A DNA stretch of 55,356 nucleotides, taken from contig JAEURH010000007.1 in NCBI GenBank assembly GCA_016789365.1, forward strand, positions 1-55,356. Direction: 5' to 3'. A program made the translations under genes and the position numbers. Positions 7,031-15,009 of the stretch are shown piece by piece. This DNA comes from Anaerolineales bacterium (GTDB lineage: Bacteria > Chloroflexota > Anaerolineae > Anaerolineales > Villigracilaceae). Under the pieces are notes generated by a model. It was not told the DNA's origin and ran no database searches. It saw nothing but the letters and a program-made list of their open reading frames with translations. The stretch's first letter is position 1. The number at the start of each line of letters is the position of its first letter.

Positions 7031-7858
7031 TTATATAGACTTGGTGCGTTTCCACAAGAACCCAAGTATGAATAAGAAGGTAGCCGTTAGTACTATGGCT
7101 GAACCAGAAGCAATGCTGAAATAATAAGAAAGATATAAACCAACCACGCTTGAAAATGATGCAATGCCTGCGGCGAGAATCATCATTACAGGTAGGCGAT
7201 GCGTGAGCATAGATGCGGTTGCGGCGGGTGTGACCAACATAGCAACCATCAATGCTACGCCGACGGTTTGTAATGAGACAGCCACTGTCACGGCGATAAG
7301 AATCAGCAGAAGGTTATTGAGCAGGTTGACGGGAAGTCGAAGCGTGAGGGCAAGAATAGGGTCAAAAGATATGGTTGTAAATTCTTTATAGAATGCAATC
7401 ACAATCAATAAAATAATTCCGCCGAAAATCAAAATCAGCCACAAACTTTGGGTTGAAACACCAAGCACATCGCCAAATAAAAAGTGACTCAAATCTACTG
7501 CATAACTGCGGACGGTTGAAATCAAAGCAATGCCAAGTGCAAACATGCCTGCAAAAATAATGCCGATGGCGGTATCTTCTTTTAATTGTGCTTGTTTGCT
7601 GATGGCTCCAATGCCTAATGATGCAACGATGGCTGTGCCTAATGCCCACCAAAATAATACTTCGCGTGCATTGCCTGAAATTAAATATCCTAAAGCAATG
7701 CCGGGCAAAATGGTGTGGGCAAGTGCATCGCCGAAAAATGCCATGCCACGTAAGACAACAAACGTTCCAATCACTGCACAGACGATGCCGACCATCACTG
7801 CCGCAATCATGCCGCGAAGCATAAATTCATAAGAAAGTGGTTCGAGTAAAAAAGACAT
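7031..7858 (-). CDS. Zinc/manganese ABC transporter permease
   Basis: A 275-residue integral membrane protein of the ABC-3 (ZnuB/MntB) family with about eight hydrophobic segments. It includes the conserved early segment VLRGMAFFGDALAHTILPG and the later VGVALMVAMLVTPAATA. It forms the channel for the metal delivered by the binding protein at 9135-10073 and is driven by the ATPase at 8319-9125. It is separated from that ATPase gene by a four-helix-bundle gene and two repeats, an unusual break in an otherwise compact operon. The start has no clear ribosome-binding site because a repeat lies just upstream. Confidence 0.92.
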   Translation of the reverse strand: MSFLLEPLSYEFMLRGMIAAVMVGIVCAVIGTFVVLRGMAFFGDALAHTILPGIALGYLISGNAREVLFWWALGTAIVASLGIGAISKQAQLKEDTAIGIIFAGMFALGIALISTVRSYAVDLSHFLFGDVLGVSTQSLWLILIFGGIILLIVIAFYKEFTTISFDPILALTLRLPVNLLNNLLLILIAVTVAVSLQTVGVALMVAMLVTPAATASMLTHRLPVMMILAAGIASFSSVVGLYLSYYFSIASGSAIVLTATFLFILGFLWKRTKSI

Positions 7859-7861
7859 TGT

Positions 7862-7904
7862 TGATTTGTAATTTACGATTTTGGATTTACGATTTACGAT
7901 TGCG
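7862..7904. repeat. AATCGTAAATC-family repeat overlapping the end of the four-helix gene
   Basis: On the minus strand the unit AATCGTAAATC recurs in slightly varied form. The last codons of the four-helix gene (NRKS, stop) are encoded by this repeat. An inverted copy lies at 8295-8330 on the other side of the gene, and a third copy is at 26415-26447. Confidence 0.7.
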
Positions 7905-8243
7905 GAGGGTTCGGAGAGAGGCGACAGTCATGGCGAGGATTTCATCCGTTTCTTTATAAATATTTTTGATTTGTTCTTCTGGGATAATTTCAGATTCTAC
8001 TAAAAGTTCAAGCCAATATTCTGTTTCATCGGCTTCCTCTTCAACAATTTTCATTTTGTTTATCATGTCTGGTGTGGATTTTGCTCGACATGCCGCTCTA
8101 TAGTTTGCACCAATTGAAGTTCCTGAACGAATAAGTTGTTTTCCAATAACGTCACTTGCTAAGGAGCGTGGCAACTTTTCAACCTTTTTGATAATAGCAA
8201 CAGCCAGTTTCTTTGTTCGCTCTTTGAAAATTTTCTCATCCAT
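7887..8243 (-). CDS. Four-helix-bundle (S23/IVP-like) protein
   Basis: A 118-residue all-helical protein of the S23 / 'four helix bundle' family. The typical pattern is visible: IGKQLIRSGTSIGANYRAACRAKS, then an Asp/Glu-rich helix with EEADETEYWLELL. Relatives are encoded in intervening sequences of 23S rRNA genes, as free-standing genes and as accessory proteins (Avd) of diversity-generating retroelements. No rRNA or reverse transcriptase is present here. The ATG at 8243 has AGGAGAG 4 nt upstream. The gene splits a Zn/Mn ABC operon and is flanked by inverted copies of one repeat family, which suggests it arrived as a cassette. Confidence 0.9.
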   Translation of the reverse strand: MDEKIFKERTKKLAVAIIKKVEKLPRSLASDVIGKQLIRSGTSIGANYRAACRAKSTPDMINKMKIVEEEADETEYWLELLVESEIIPEEQIKNIYKETDEILAMTVASLRTLRNRKS

Positions 8244-8294
8244 CTTGCTCTCCTAGCGCTAGACTATAAAAATATAGAAGAATTTACAACCATC

Positions 8295-8330
8295 TAATCG
8301 TAAATCGTCATTCGTAAATCAAAAATCGTG
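8295..8330. repeat. AATCGTAAATC-family repeat overlapping the ABC ATPase stop
   Basis: Repeats of TAATCGTAAATCG and TCGTAAATCAAAAATCG. The TGA of the ABC ATPase gene (8319-8321) lies within it. It is in the opposite orientation to the copy at 7862-7904. Confidence 0.7.
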
Positions 8331-9125
8331 TTCTTCATCACAGCATGAATCATCTAAAGCCAAAAGATTTTCTTCACCATGAACAGAACGTAATCTTGCG
8401 CCGTATGCTTGTAATAAGTTTTCTGTTTTCATCACAGATGATGGCTTATCAAAGGCAATGATTTTATGATTCAATAACATAATCCTATCAAAATGACGCG
8501 AGGCTTGTTCAAGGTCGTGTGTTGCGACCATGACAGTCACATTTTGACCTTTAAGCGTATCTAGCAAATCGAGCAGGCTTTCTTGAGCAGGCGTATCTAA
8601 ACCCGTGAGTGGTTCATCCATTAACATCAACTCGGCTTCCTGAGCCAGTGCCCGTGCAATAAACATGCGTTGTTGTTGACCACCCGAGAGTTGATTGATT
8701 TGTCTTTTGGATAAATCATTCAATTGCACAGTTTCCAACACATGATTTACAAAATCCCAATCTTTTTTACTTGGCAATTTAAACAAACCAAGTTTGGCAT
8801 TCCGCCCCATCATCACCACATCCGCCACATTGACTGGGAAACTCCAATCCACTTGTGAGCGTTGCGGAATATAAGCAATACACTGATGCACCAATGGATT
8901 AGAACCAGAAATTTTTACTTCACCTTGATTTGGTTGTAAAACTCCAGCCACCACTTTAAACAAAGTGCTTTTGCCTGCGCCATTGGGTCCAACAACTGCT
9001 ACACGTTCGCCAACATGCAAATGAAAATTTATATCTTCCAATGCAATGCGTCCGTTATAACGCACCGAAAGATTTTGCACATTGAGAATCGGTTTATCGG
9101 TTTGATGAATAACTTGTGGATACAT
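8319..9125 (-). CDS. Zinc/manganese ABC transporter ATP-binding protein
   Basis: A 268-residue ATPase of the ZnuC/MntB type. It has Walker A GPNGAGKS, Q-loop IPQRSQ, signature LSGGQQQR, Walker B LMLMDEP and the switch His in VATHD. The C-terminus carries a short Cys/Asp/Glu/His tail (DDSCCDEEHDF) that could bind metal; part of this tail is encoded by a repeat. I prefer the ATG at 9125; an in-frame TTG lies two codons upstream at 9131. It starts 10 nt after the binding-protein gene. Confidence 0.93.
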   Translation of the reverse strand: MYPQVIHQTDKPILNVQNLSVRYNGRIALEDINFHLHVGERVAVVGPNGAGKSTLFKVVAGVLQPNQGEVKISGSNPLVHQCIAYIPQRSQVDWSFPVNVADVVMMGRNAKLGLFKLPSKKDWDFVNHVLETVQLNDLSKRQINQLSGGQQQRMFIARALAQEAELMLMDEPLTGLDTPAQESLLDLLDTLKGQNVTVMVATHDLEQASRHFDRIMLLNHKIIAFDKPSSVMKTENLLQAYGARLRSVHGEENLLALDDSCCDEEHDF

Positions 9126-9134
9126 AATCAAATT

Positions 9135-10073
9135 TTACTTCAAAGCATCTACAATGAGATTTACATTATGTCTCATCATATCCAAATATGTTTCAGCAGG
9201 TGCGCCATTGGTTAAAGACTCAAGATGTAAATCATTCACAATCTTCACATTTGTTTCTTCAGAAATTTGTTCGGCAAGTGTCGCATTTTCAACATCACTT
9301 AAAAAGATAGCAGGCACACCACTCGCTTTAATTTCATCAATCAATTGCGCCATTTGTTGTGCAGACGATTGCGCATTTGTGCTAGCACTTGGCAAAATTG
9401 TCCCAACCACTTCAAAGCCATAACGCTCTGCAAAATAATTTAATGCTTCGTGATTAGTCACTAACAATTTTCTTTCAGCAGGAATTTGATTCACTTGCTC
9501 TACAATCCAAGCATCTAATTCTTTTAATTGATTGATATATGCTTCTGCATTTTTTTCGTAAACTTCTTTTCCATCTGGGTCAACTTGAATGAATCCATCA
9601 CGGATATTTTCTACATAGGTGATGACGAGATTCGGGTCAAGCCACATATGCGGATTACCCGCTTCATGTTCGTGACCTTCACCTGATTCTGCTTCGTCAG
9701 CATGGTCATTATCTTCATGCGGAGTTAAACCAGAGGTCGCTTCTACAATAATTCTTTCACCGCCTGCATTTTCAAGCAATGACTCAATAAAATGCTCATA
9801 TTCAAGTCCATTCAAAATTAACAAATTGCTATCTGCAATTTTTGTTATATCCGATGGAACAGGTTGATACGCATGTGGGTCAGCACCGATGGGTAACAAT
9901 GAATCAACTTGCACACGGTCTCCAGCCACGTTTTGAGCAATATCTGCCAGTACAGATGTCGAAGCGAGAACTGTCAAAGAGTTTGAGTTTGCTTGTGGGG
10001 CAGACCCGCACGAAGTCAAGAAAAGAAGCGTGAGAATATTAAATCTGATAATGGTATTGAAAATCTTTTTCAT
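9135..10073 (-). CDS. Zinc-type metal ABC transporter substrate-binding lipoprotein
   Basis: A 312-residue cluster A-I (ZnuA/AdcA-like) binding protein. A signal peptide ends in a lipobox (FLTSCGS). Metal-ligand regions are visible around the PHAYQPVPSD loop, the NPHMWLDP segment and the TNHEALNYFAERYG segment. Between the first two lies a His/Asp/Glu-rich stretch (about residues 119-142), typical of zinc rather than manganese binding. It is the first gene of the transporter operon. A near-perfect copy of the Fur-family operator found before the regulator overlaps its start codon, so it is probably repressed by that regulator. Confidence 0.93.
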   Translation of the reverse strand: MKKIFNTIIRFNILTLLFLTSCGSAPQANSNSLTVLASTSVLADIAQNVAGDRVQVDSLLPIGADPHAYQPVPSDITKIADSNLLILNGLEYEHFIESLLENAGGERIIVEATSGLTPHEDNDHADEAESGEGHEHEAGNPHMWLDPNLVITYVENIRDGFIQVDPDGKEVYEKNAEAYINQLKELDAWIVEQVNQIPAERKLLVTNHEALNYFAERYGFEVVGTILPSASTNAQSSAQQMAQLIDEIKASGVPAIFLSDVENATLAEQISEETNVKIVNDLHLESLTNGAPAETYLDMMRHNVNLIVDALK

Positions 10074-10074
10074 T
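10056..10074 (-). promoter_or_regulatory. Predicted Zur/Fur operator over the start codon of the binding-protein gene
   Basis: The plus strand reads ATTGAAAATCTTTTTCATT. It matches 17 of 19 positions of the palindrome before the Fur-family gene (10625-10643). Because the site covers the first codons (MKKIF), part of the match could be chance. Confidence 0.5.
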
Positions 10075-10131
10075 TAGAAATCCTGTTTTTTATCCCTCGC
10101 TTTTGGCAAGGGATTTGATTTTTCATGTTCT

Positions 10132-10198
10132 CGACGGGTCTCAGACCCGTCGAAGCCTTACTATTGTTTTTGCTCTTGACGGGTCTTAGACCCGTCAA
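10132..10198. repeat. Two perfect palindromes, GACGGGTCT family
   Basis: A 21-nt palindrome (10132-10152) and a 23-nt palindrome (10176-10198) share the arms GACGGGTCT/AGACCCGTC. They lie between the Fur-family gene and the metal transporter operon, both on the minus strand, and may attenuate read-through. Confidence 0.75.
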
Positions 10199-10204
10199 AA
10201 CGCA

Positions 10205-10621
10205 TTATTTGCAATTTACACACAACCCAAACAACTGCAACCAATGTTCTTTGATTTGATAGCCTGTTTTACGCGAAATATTTTTTGTGAGCGAATCTAA
10301 ATCATCGCCATCAAAAAATTCAACTTGACCACAATTTTGACAAAGCAATAAATGTTGATGACCGATGCCTGCCGAAATAAAAGCCTGACATCCGATTGGC
10401 TGATGCACGCGTTGAATAAGATGCAGTTCTTCTAATTTTTCTAGCGTGCGATACACAGTGACCAAACCCAACGCGCGATATTTTTTGCGGGCTTTGTCAT
10501 ACACTTCGATTGGGGTTAACGCATGAGTAGAACCATACACCGTATCCACCACTGCGCGTCGAGCAGAAGTGATGCGATAGCCATTTTCTTGCAATTGAGA
10601 AATCCAAATTTCGGTAGTCAT
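10205..10621 (-). CDS. Fur-family metalloregulator, probably Zur
   Basis: A 138-residue Fur-superfamily repressor. The N-terminal winged helix contains GYRITSARRAV and the recognition region LGLVTVYRTLEKLEEL. The C-terminal dimer domain has HQHLLLCQNCGQVEFFD and a final CVNC, the two CxxC pairs of a structural zinc site. The neighbouring zinc-type ABC operon suggests it senses zinc. The ATG at 10621 is used because the upstream in-frame TTG falls inside a perfect 19-bp palindrome that looks like its own operator, implying autoregulation. Confidence 0.9.
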   Translation of the reverse strand: MTTEIWISQLQENGYRITSARRAVVDTVYGSTHALTPIEVYDKARKKYRALGLVTVYRTLEKLEELHLIQRVHQPIGCQAFISAGIGHQHLLLCQNCGQVEFFDGDDLDSLTKNISRKTGYQIKEHWLQLFGLCVNCK

Positions 10622-10624
10622 ATT

Positions 10625-10643
10625 ATTGAAAATCGTTTTCAAT
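10625..10643 (-). promoter_or_regulatory. Fur/Zur-type operator upstream of the regulator gene
   Basis: ATTGAAAATCGTTTTCAAT is a perfect 8-3-8 inverted repeat. It ends 4 nt before the regulator's ATG, and a near copy overlaps the metal-binding-protein start. Spacing and symmetry fit Fur-family dimer sites. Confidence 0.7.
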
Positions 10644-10699
10644 AAGTATAAACGGGAAAATTTGAAGAGTCAAGGCGAGTTTATATGAAGATGTTGGTT

Positions 10700-10747
10700 A
10701 GTCCGCTTTAGCGGACTTTGTAATACTAGCGCGGACGTTTACGTCCG
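10700..10747. repeat. Pair of short palindromes with TTTA loops
   Basis: AGTCCGCTTTAGCGGACT (10700-10717) and CGGACGTTTACGTCCG (10732-10747) both have a TTTA centre. They lie between the exporter gene and the regulator. Confidence 0.65.
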
Positions 10748-10758
10748 TGCGGGCATAG

Positions 10759-13245
10759 TTACCTCCACACCCACTGCGGATTAAACCCTTTTACATTCAA
10801 TTCTTGAATTTCCAATGTTTCAATTTCTAAAATCCGTAATTCAGATTCAAATGGGAAAACATCCAAGGCATAAATTTCATATAACAAATATTTTCCATCA
10901 GGCGACCAATTCAAACTGGCGTGTAAAACATCGGGGTCATTGGTAATCATTTTGGCATCACTGCCATCGGCGTTCATTAACCAAATTTGGTCACCGCGTG
11001 GGATAGATAAATCTCTGCGAACCACTGCGATCATTTCTCCATTGGGCGACCACGACGCGAGAATATTTTCCATGGCATCGTTTGGATTCAAATGATATGT
11101 TTTTTCAGTTTCAATATCATACAAAAATAATTGAGTCACAAATTGGTCATGCCGAATGACGACATCGCGTAATAAAATCTTTTTGCTATTCGGCGACCAC
11201 ATCACTGCGCCGCCTAAAATATTTTCAATCAAACGGGTTTCGCCGTTTTCAAAATTATATAAACGAATGCCTTCAGGCGTGGCATAACTTAACCATTCAC
11301 CATTCGGTGACCAACGCGCGTTGCCACCGGGCAATTGTGATTCTTGAAACACAGGTGCTTCTTCGTTTGTCGTAATATCAATCCACCACAAAGTTGAAAA
11401 CCCGCTGGCGTTGCCATCAAAACTGATGTGTTCGTAAATAATTTTATTTCCATCAGGCGACCAAACCATGCCCGAACATGTCGCATTTTCACACGAAGAT
11501 ATTTTTTTATTTTCGCCACTTTCCAAATTCATTAACCAAATTTCATTTTCGATATTGCTATTTTGAATCACATAAGCAACATCCATTTGATTTGGGGCGA
11601 TTGCAAACTCAACCACATTTTCATCACTGATTAAACTAGATTTTTTATTTTGATATAAAAATAATTCTTTGACTCGATTCTGATTCTCAGCTAGATACAA
11701 AATCCCCGCTTCATTTACTGACATTTGAGTTGGTACTGTAAACCCAACATTATCTTTCGCCCGAACCACTGCCGCCCACGTCAATGCCGCACCTAAGAAT
11801 AAAACTATAAGTGCAGAAACAACTGGCAGGGAAGTAGCGAAGCGGTCTAAGAATCCGATGCGGTCAAATATGCGGCGACTGTTCACCATCAACAGACCAA
11901 TCACAATTAAAACAATCGCTAATCCCAAACTAAATGAAAGAATCAAAGTGAGACCAAGAAAAATGCGATTGATAGCAACTGCTACGAGAAGAATTGCAAT
12001 CGCATCGGGACATGGCACAAGCCCGCCACTGATGCCGAGTGCAATCAATGAACGCCATGTGATTGTTTCTGGAACATCATGTGTGTGCATTTTCCCATCA
12101 CCGTGATGATGAAGATTTGTATTTGGCTTTTGAATTTTGATATCGCCAGATATTTTTTTATTGGCTGAAATAGGCGTAAGTGAAATTTTATTTTTTGTTT
12201 CTTTTGGTTTTCGCCAAACTTGAATGCGTTGCCATAATAAATAAAATCCCAAACCGAGAATTAACACGCCTGAAAGAATTTCAAGAAATGGAATGATTGT
12301 GGTTGGCAAAATATATTGCGACGCGGCGAGCGTGATAACGCCCATCAGAAAAACGGACCCTGTGTGCGTGAGCGTGACCACTGTGCCAAGCACAACCGCA
12401 TGAAATGATGTGCCACGCGAACCAACTAAATATGCCGCGACGACAGTTTTGCCATGACCTGGTGTGAGCGCGTGCAATGCACCAAGTGCTAAAGCAATAA
12501 ATAATGCGACGATATAAAATAGAAAAGATAATTCGGGATTACGAACTAAATCGAGCAAAATTTCTTGCGGACTTCTTTCTTGCAATTCAGGCACAAGTTC
12601 TTCCGCCGTTTCGGTGACAAAATCTTTTTGCTGACCAAGCGGCAAGGCTGGCGTGCCACTATCCCATGCAGTGATGAGTTGCGCTGGGTCGGGCATTAAG
12701 TTTTTATCTTTGATAATGTCTATGGTTAAGATGTGGCTTTTTTGCAATGGGAATAGAAAAGCAGAGTTTTCTTCAGCAGTGACATAAAACCAATTAATGG
12801 ATTTGGCTTGTTCCATATCATTTTGAATCACCAAGCGTTGCACATTGCCTTCGTTTTGATTCCATGTGGCTGAAAAATAAAAATGAATGCTCTCTTCGCC
12901 TGCTTGAAATTTTGCTAAATCCGCAGGTATTTGCATAGATTCAAGTTGCAGTGGAAGCGGTTTATCTTCTAATGAAGCGGTGAGAAATGGGATATAGGTA
13001 TTTCCCCAATTTTCGGATTCGGTTGGGTTGATGATTCCATCTTTATCAAGGTCTGCTTGACTCCAGATGAAGTTGACGAGCAACGGACCAGGTTTTATTT
13101 CCCATTCAATTTGTAAATCCGTTTGCTGAATAGTGACGCGAATGTTATGCGCGAACAAATCCGCTGGGTGGGCGTGGGCTGTGCGAACAGGAATCGCAGA
13201 TAAAAATAAAAGCAATAAAATGATTTTGAGAATATGTTTTTTCAA
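10759..13245 (-). CDS. Nickel/cobalt-type exporter fused to a C-terminal beta-propeller
   Basis: An 828-residue fusion. After a signal peptide (mature start near HAHPADLF) comes a beta-rich extracytoplasmic domain with an EF-hand-like DLDKDGIINPTE (about 65-76). Then follows an RcnA/NicO-type membrane domain with two signature halves, ALHALTPGHGK (about 256-266) and GGLVPCPDA (about 407-415), split by a His-rich loop (HHHGDGKMHTHD). Residues from about 505 to the end form a TolB/WD40-like propeller with repeated WSPDG/WSPNG motifs. A propeller fused to an efflux permease is unusual. I chose the TTG at 13245 (AAGAG upstream), since the longer frame starts inside a palindromic repeat. The metal is inferred from family and neighbours. 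Confidence 0.85.
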   Translation of the reverse strand: MKKHILKIILLLLFLSAIPVRTAHAHPADLFAHNIRVTIQQTDLQIEWEIKPGPLLVNFIWSQADLDKDGIINPTESENWGNTYIPFLTASLEDKPLPLQLESMQIPADLAKFQAGEESIHFYFSATWNQNEGNVQRLVIQNDMEQAKSINWFYVTAEENSAFLFPLQKSHILTIDIIKDKNLMPDPAQLITAWDSGTPALPLGQQKDFVTETAEELVPELQERSPQEILLDLVRNPELSFLFYIVALFIALALGALHALTPGHGKTVVAAYLVGSRGTSFHAVVLGTVVTLTHTGSVFLMGVITLAASQYILPTTIIPFLEILSGVLILGLGFYLLWQRIQVWRKPKETKNKISLTPISANKKISGDIKIQKPNTNLHHHGDGKMHTHDVPETITWRSLIALGISGGLVPCPDAIAILLVAVAINRIFLGLTLILSFSLGLAIVLIVIGLLMVNSRRIFDRIGFLDRFATSLPVVSALIVLFLGAALTWAAVVRAKDNVGFTVPTQMSVNEAGILYLAENQNRVKELFLYQNKKSSLISDENVVEFAIAPNQMDVAYVIQNSNIENEIWLMNLESGENKKISSCENATCSGMVWSPDGNKIIYEHISFDGNASGFSTLWWIDITTNEEAPVFQESQLPGGNARWSPNGEWLSYATPEGIRLYNFENGETRLIENILGGAVMWSPNSKKILLRDVVIRHDQFVTQLFLYDIETEKTYHLNPNDAMENILASWSPNGEMIAVVRRDLSIPRGDQIWLMNADGSDAKMITNDPDVLHASLNWSPDGKYLLYEIYALDVFPFESELRILEIETLEIQELNVKGFNPQWVWR

Positions 13246-13270
13246 GTGAACTCTTTTAATATCAGAAATT

Positions 13271-13345
13271 CGGTGGTCGAGTAGGCGGCGGATCTTAATT
13301 TGGACTTCGTCTTGCTCGACCATCGCCGCCGTACCGAGACCACCA
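13271..13345. repeat. Inverted-repeat element, GGTGGTC...GACCACC family
   Basis: The ends CGGTGGTCGAGTA and TACCGAGACCACC, with inner GGCGGCG/CGCCGCC arms, fold into one long hairpin. This repeat creates a misleading N-terminal extension of the exporter reading frame. Confidence 0.7.
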
Positions 13346-13388
13346 GTAAAAGATAATTTTAATTAATTTTGAGATTGCTTCGTCGCCT

Positions 13389-13430
13389 TGGTCTCGATAC
13401 ATGCCGCGCTTCGCTTGGCATACTCGACCA
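13389..13430. repeat. Inverted repeat, TGGTCTCGATAC...TACTCGACCA
   Basis: The ends TGGTCTCGATAC and TACTCGACCA enclose a short GC-rich palindromic core (GCCGCGCTTCGCTTGGC). It sits 26 nt before the end of the neighbouring propeller gene. Confidence 0.6.
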
Positions 13431-13456
13431 GCGGCTCCTCGCAACGACATGATGAT

Positions 13457-14824
13457 TTACGGAAGCCACTTCGGCAAAATGCCATTTGTTAAAAATTTTG
13501 GCGCATCAAAACCATCTTGCCAATATCCAATTTCAGGTGCATTCACGCCTTTCAAACGAAATTGCTGAAAGACCAACGTGCTTCCCCATGGGTCCCATTG
13601 CGGAGCGTTATAAGTATATTCAGGTTCATCAGCAACCAAAATACCATCTAAGCGGGCGGGATTAAACATCCACAACACCTGAGCAGGTTGCGATTCGCTC
13701 AAACGAAATCCCATCACAGCGCGTTCTTCAAGTGATGACCATGCCAAAGAATAATATCCATAATCTTGGTCATCATTCTCGCCGATTAAAGTTGTCGTTT
13801 CATTCAATGTCAAATCCGCCAAGCGGACTTGCGAGCGAAATCCTTGCTGCGTTTGGCGAATGATTGTAAACATAAACTTTGTCGAATCAGGAGACCATAC
13901 AACAGGTCCGCCAGTGTTGGATGGAAAAACAAATTGCTGATTGGTAGATAAATCATATAAATTAATTAAATCTGCCAAGCCATCAAACGAAATTAACTTT
14001 TTAGAATCAGGTGACCATGACGGGTTATATCCCAACACTTGTTGGTCTGCATACACGGGGTTATTCGCGCCCGTTTGTAAATTCAATAACCACACACGTG
14101 GCGAACCATACGGAATATCAGGCGTTGGTCCTGCTGATTCACGCGAGTAAGCAACGTACTTTGCATCGGGCGAAATCGAAGGCACGGTACACCTATCAAA
14201 TTCACAGTCAAGCAGAAGCGATTGTTTACTTCCATCACGATTCACTTTCCACAAATCCACGCCGCCGTTTTCATTCAATGTTGTAAACACAACAAAGTCG
14301 CCATTCCCCGCCGCATCAAAAGATAAAACTTTTATATCTTCACTCGTTAATCGTTTTGGTTCATTGCCATTCAAATCAATTGCCCACACGCCACTTTGAT
14401 TCGCATCCGTGAGCATGTATGCAATCATCGGCTCGCGCACATGAAAGTTCCAACTTTTAGATTTTTTTATTTCATCGCCATTCGATGTAATCACACCTGC
14501 GCTTATCGTCAATGTGTAATTTGTATTTAATGCAAACGGTTTAAGCGGAACAAAATATAATGTGCGTTCATCAGCCCATTCCAAATACCCTTCATGCACA
14601 GGATTTAATGTGATGAGGTCAAATGCCATTTCAGTATTTACGGATTCAGAAAATGTGATTTGAATTTTTTGATACGGGCTGACCGCTTCATTTTCTTGTG
14701 TCAAGTTGACTCTTGCAATGACGCCTCTGTTCTCACCGATGAAGATGGTAATGCCCACCAATGCCAATAAAATCAGCAAAACGCTGATGGCGACTTTATC
14801 AAATGAAAGATTTGTTGTTTTCAT
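13457..14824 (-). CDS. Membrane-anchored Ig-like and TolB-type beta-propeller protein
   Basis: A 455-residue protein with one N-terminal transmembrane helix (about 11-31), an SbsA/Big_5-type Ig-like domain (about 38-128, with VSPYQKIQITFSESV and LNTNYTLTIS), and a TolB-like propeller to the end with WSPDSKK and SPDAKYVAYS blades. It probably sits on the outer face of the membrane as a binding or scaffold protein; no catalytic motif is visible. Its propeller resembles the one fused to the exporter just downstream, so the two genes may have exchanged or duplicated this domain. A palindrome-rich gap follows on both sides. Confidence 0.8.
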   Translation of the reverse strand: MKTTNLSFDKVAISVLLILLALVGITIFIGENRGVIARVNLTQENEAVSPYQKIQITFSESVNTEMAFDLITLNPVHEGYLEWADERTLYFVPLKPFALNTNYTLTISAGVITSNGDEIKKSKSWNFHVREPMIAYMLTDANQSGVWAIDLNGNEPKRLTSEDIKVLSFDAAGNGDFVVFTTLNENGGVDLWKVNRDGSKQSLLLDCEFDRCTVPSISPDAKYVAYSRESAGPTPDIPYGSPRVWLLNLQTGANNPVYADQQVLGYNPSWSPDSKKLISFDGLADLINLYDLSTNQQFVFPSNTGGPVVWSPDSTKFMFTIIRQTQQGFRSQVRLADLTLNETTTLIGENDDQDYGYYSLAWSSLEERAVMGFRLSESQPAQVLWMFNPARLDGILVADEPEYTYNAPQWDPWGSTLVFQQFRLKGVNAPEIGYWQDGFDAPKFLTNGILPKWLP

Positions 14825-14843
14825 AATTTTGTATAGTGTGCTA

Positions 14844-14992
14844 ATCCCGAAGGGATGGCATGATTATAGAAAGAATTTAAGATTTACAAAATCCCGTAGG
14901 GATGACATAGATTTGAAAACTTATGACACCCCTTCGGGGTTGAATTTCATTTGTCCTATTTTCTATAATCGTTTGACCCCTACGGGGTCATA
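14844..14992. repeat. Compound palindromic element with four small hairpins
   Basis: Four short hairpins (ATCCCGAAGGGAT, ATCCCGTAGGGAT, ACCCCTTCGGGGT, GACCCCTACGGGGTC) occur here. Outer arms GATTATAGAAA (14862-14872) and TTTCTATAATC (14960-14970) can close most of the element. It fills the whole gap between two minus-strand genes. Confidence 0.75.
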
Positions 14993-15009
14993 AGTAATTC
15001 AACGTTATT

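Noticed and set aside
7887-8243. Four-helix protein as part of a 23S rRNA intervening sequence or a retroelement
   Set aside because: No rRNA, reverse transcriptase, template repeat or variable repeat is seen nearby.
10759-10900. Possible separate gene for the propeller part of the exporter
   Set aside because: The frame is continuous from membrane domain to propeller, with no internal start preceded by a ribosome-binding site that I could see.
13246-13323. A 26-residue N-terminal extension of the exporter
   Set aside because: It is encoded by a palindromic repeat, has no ribosome-binding site, and would place the signal peptide internally.
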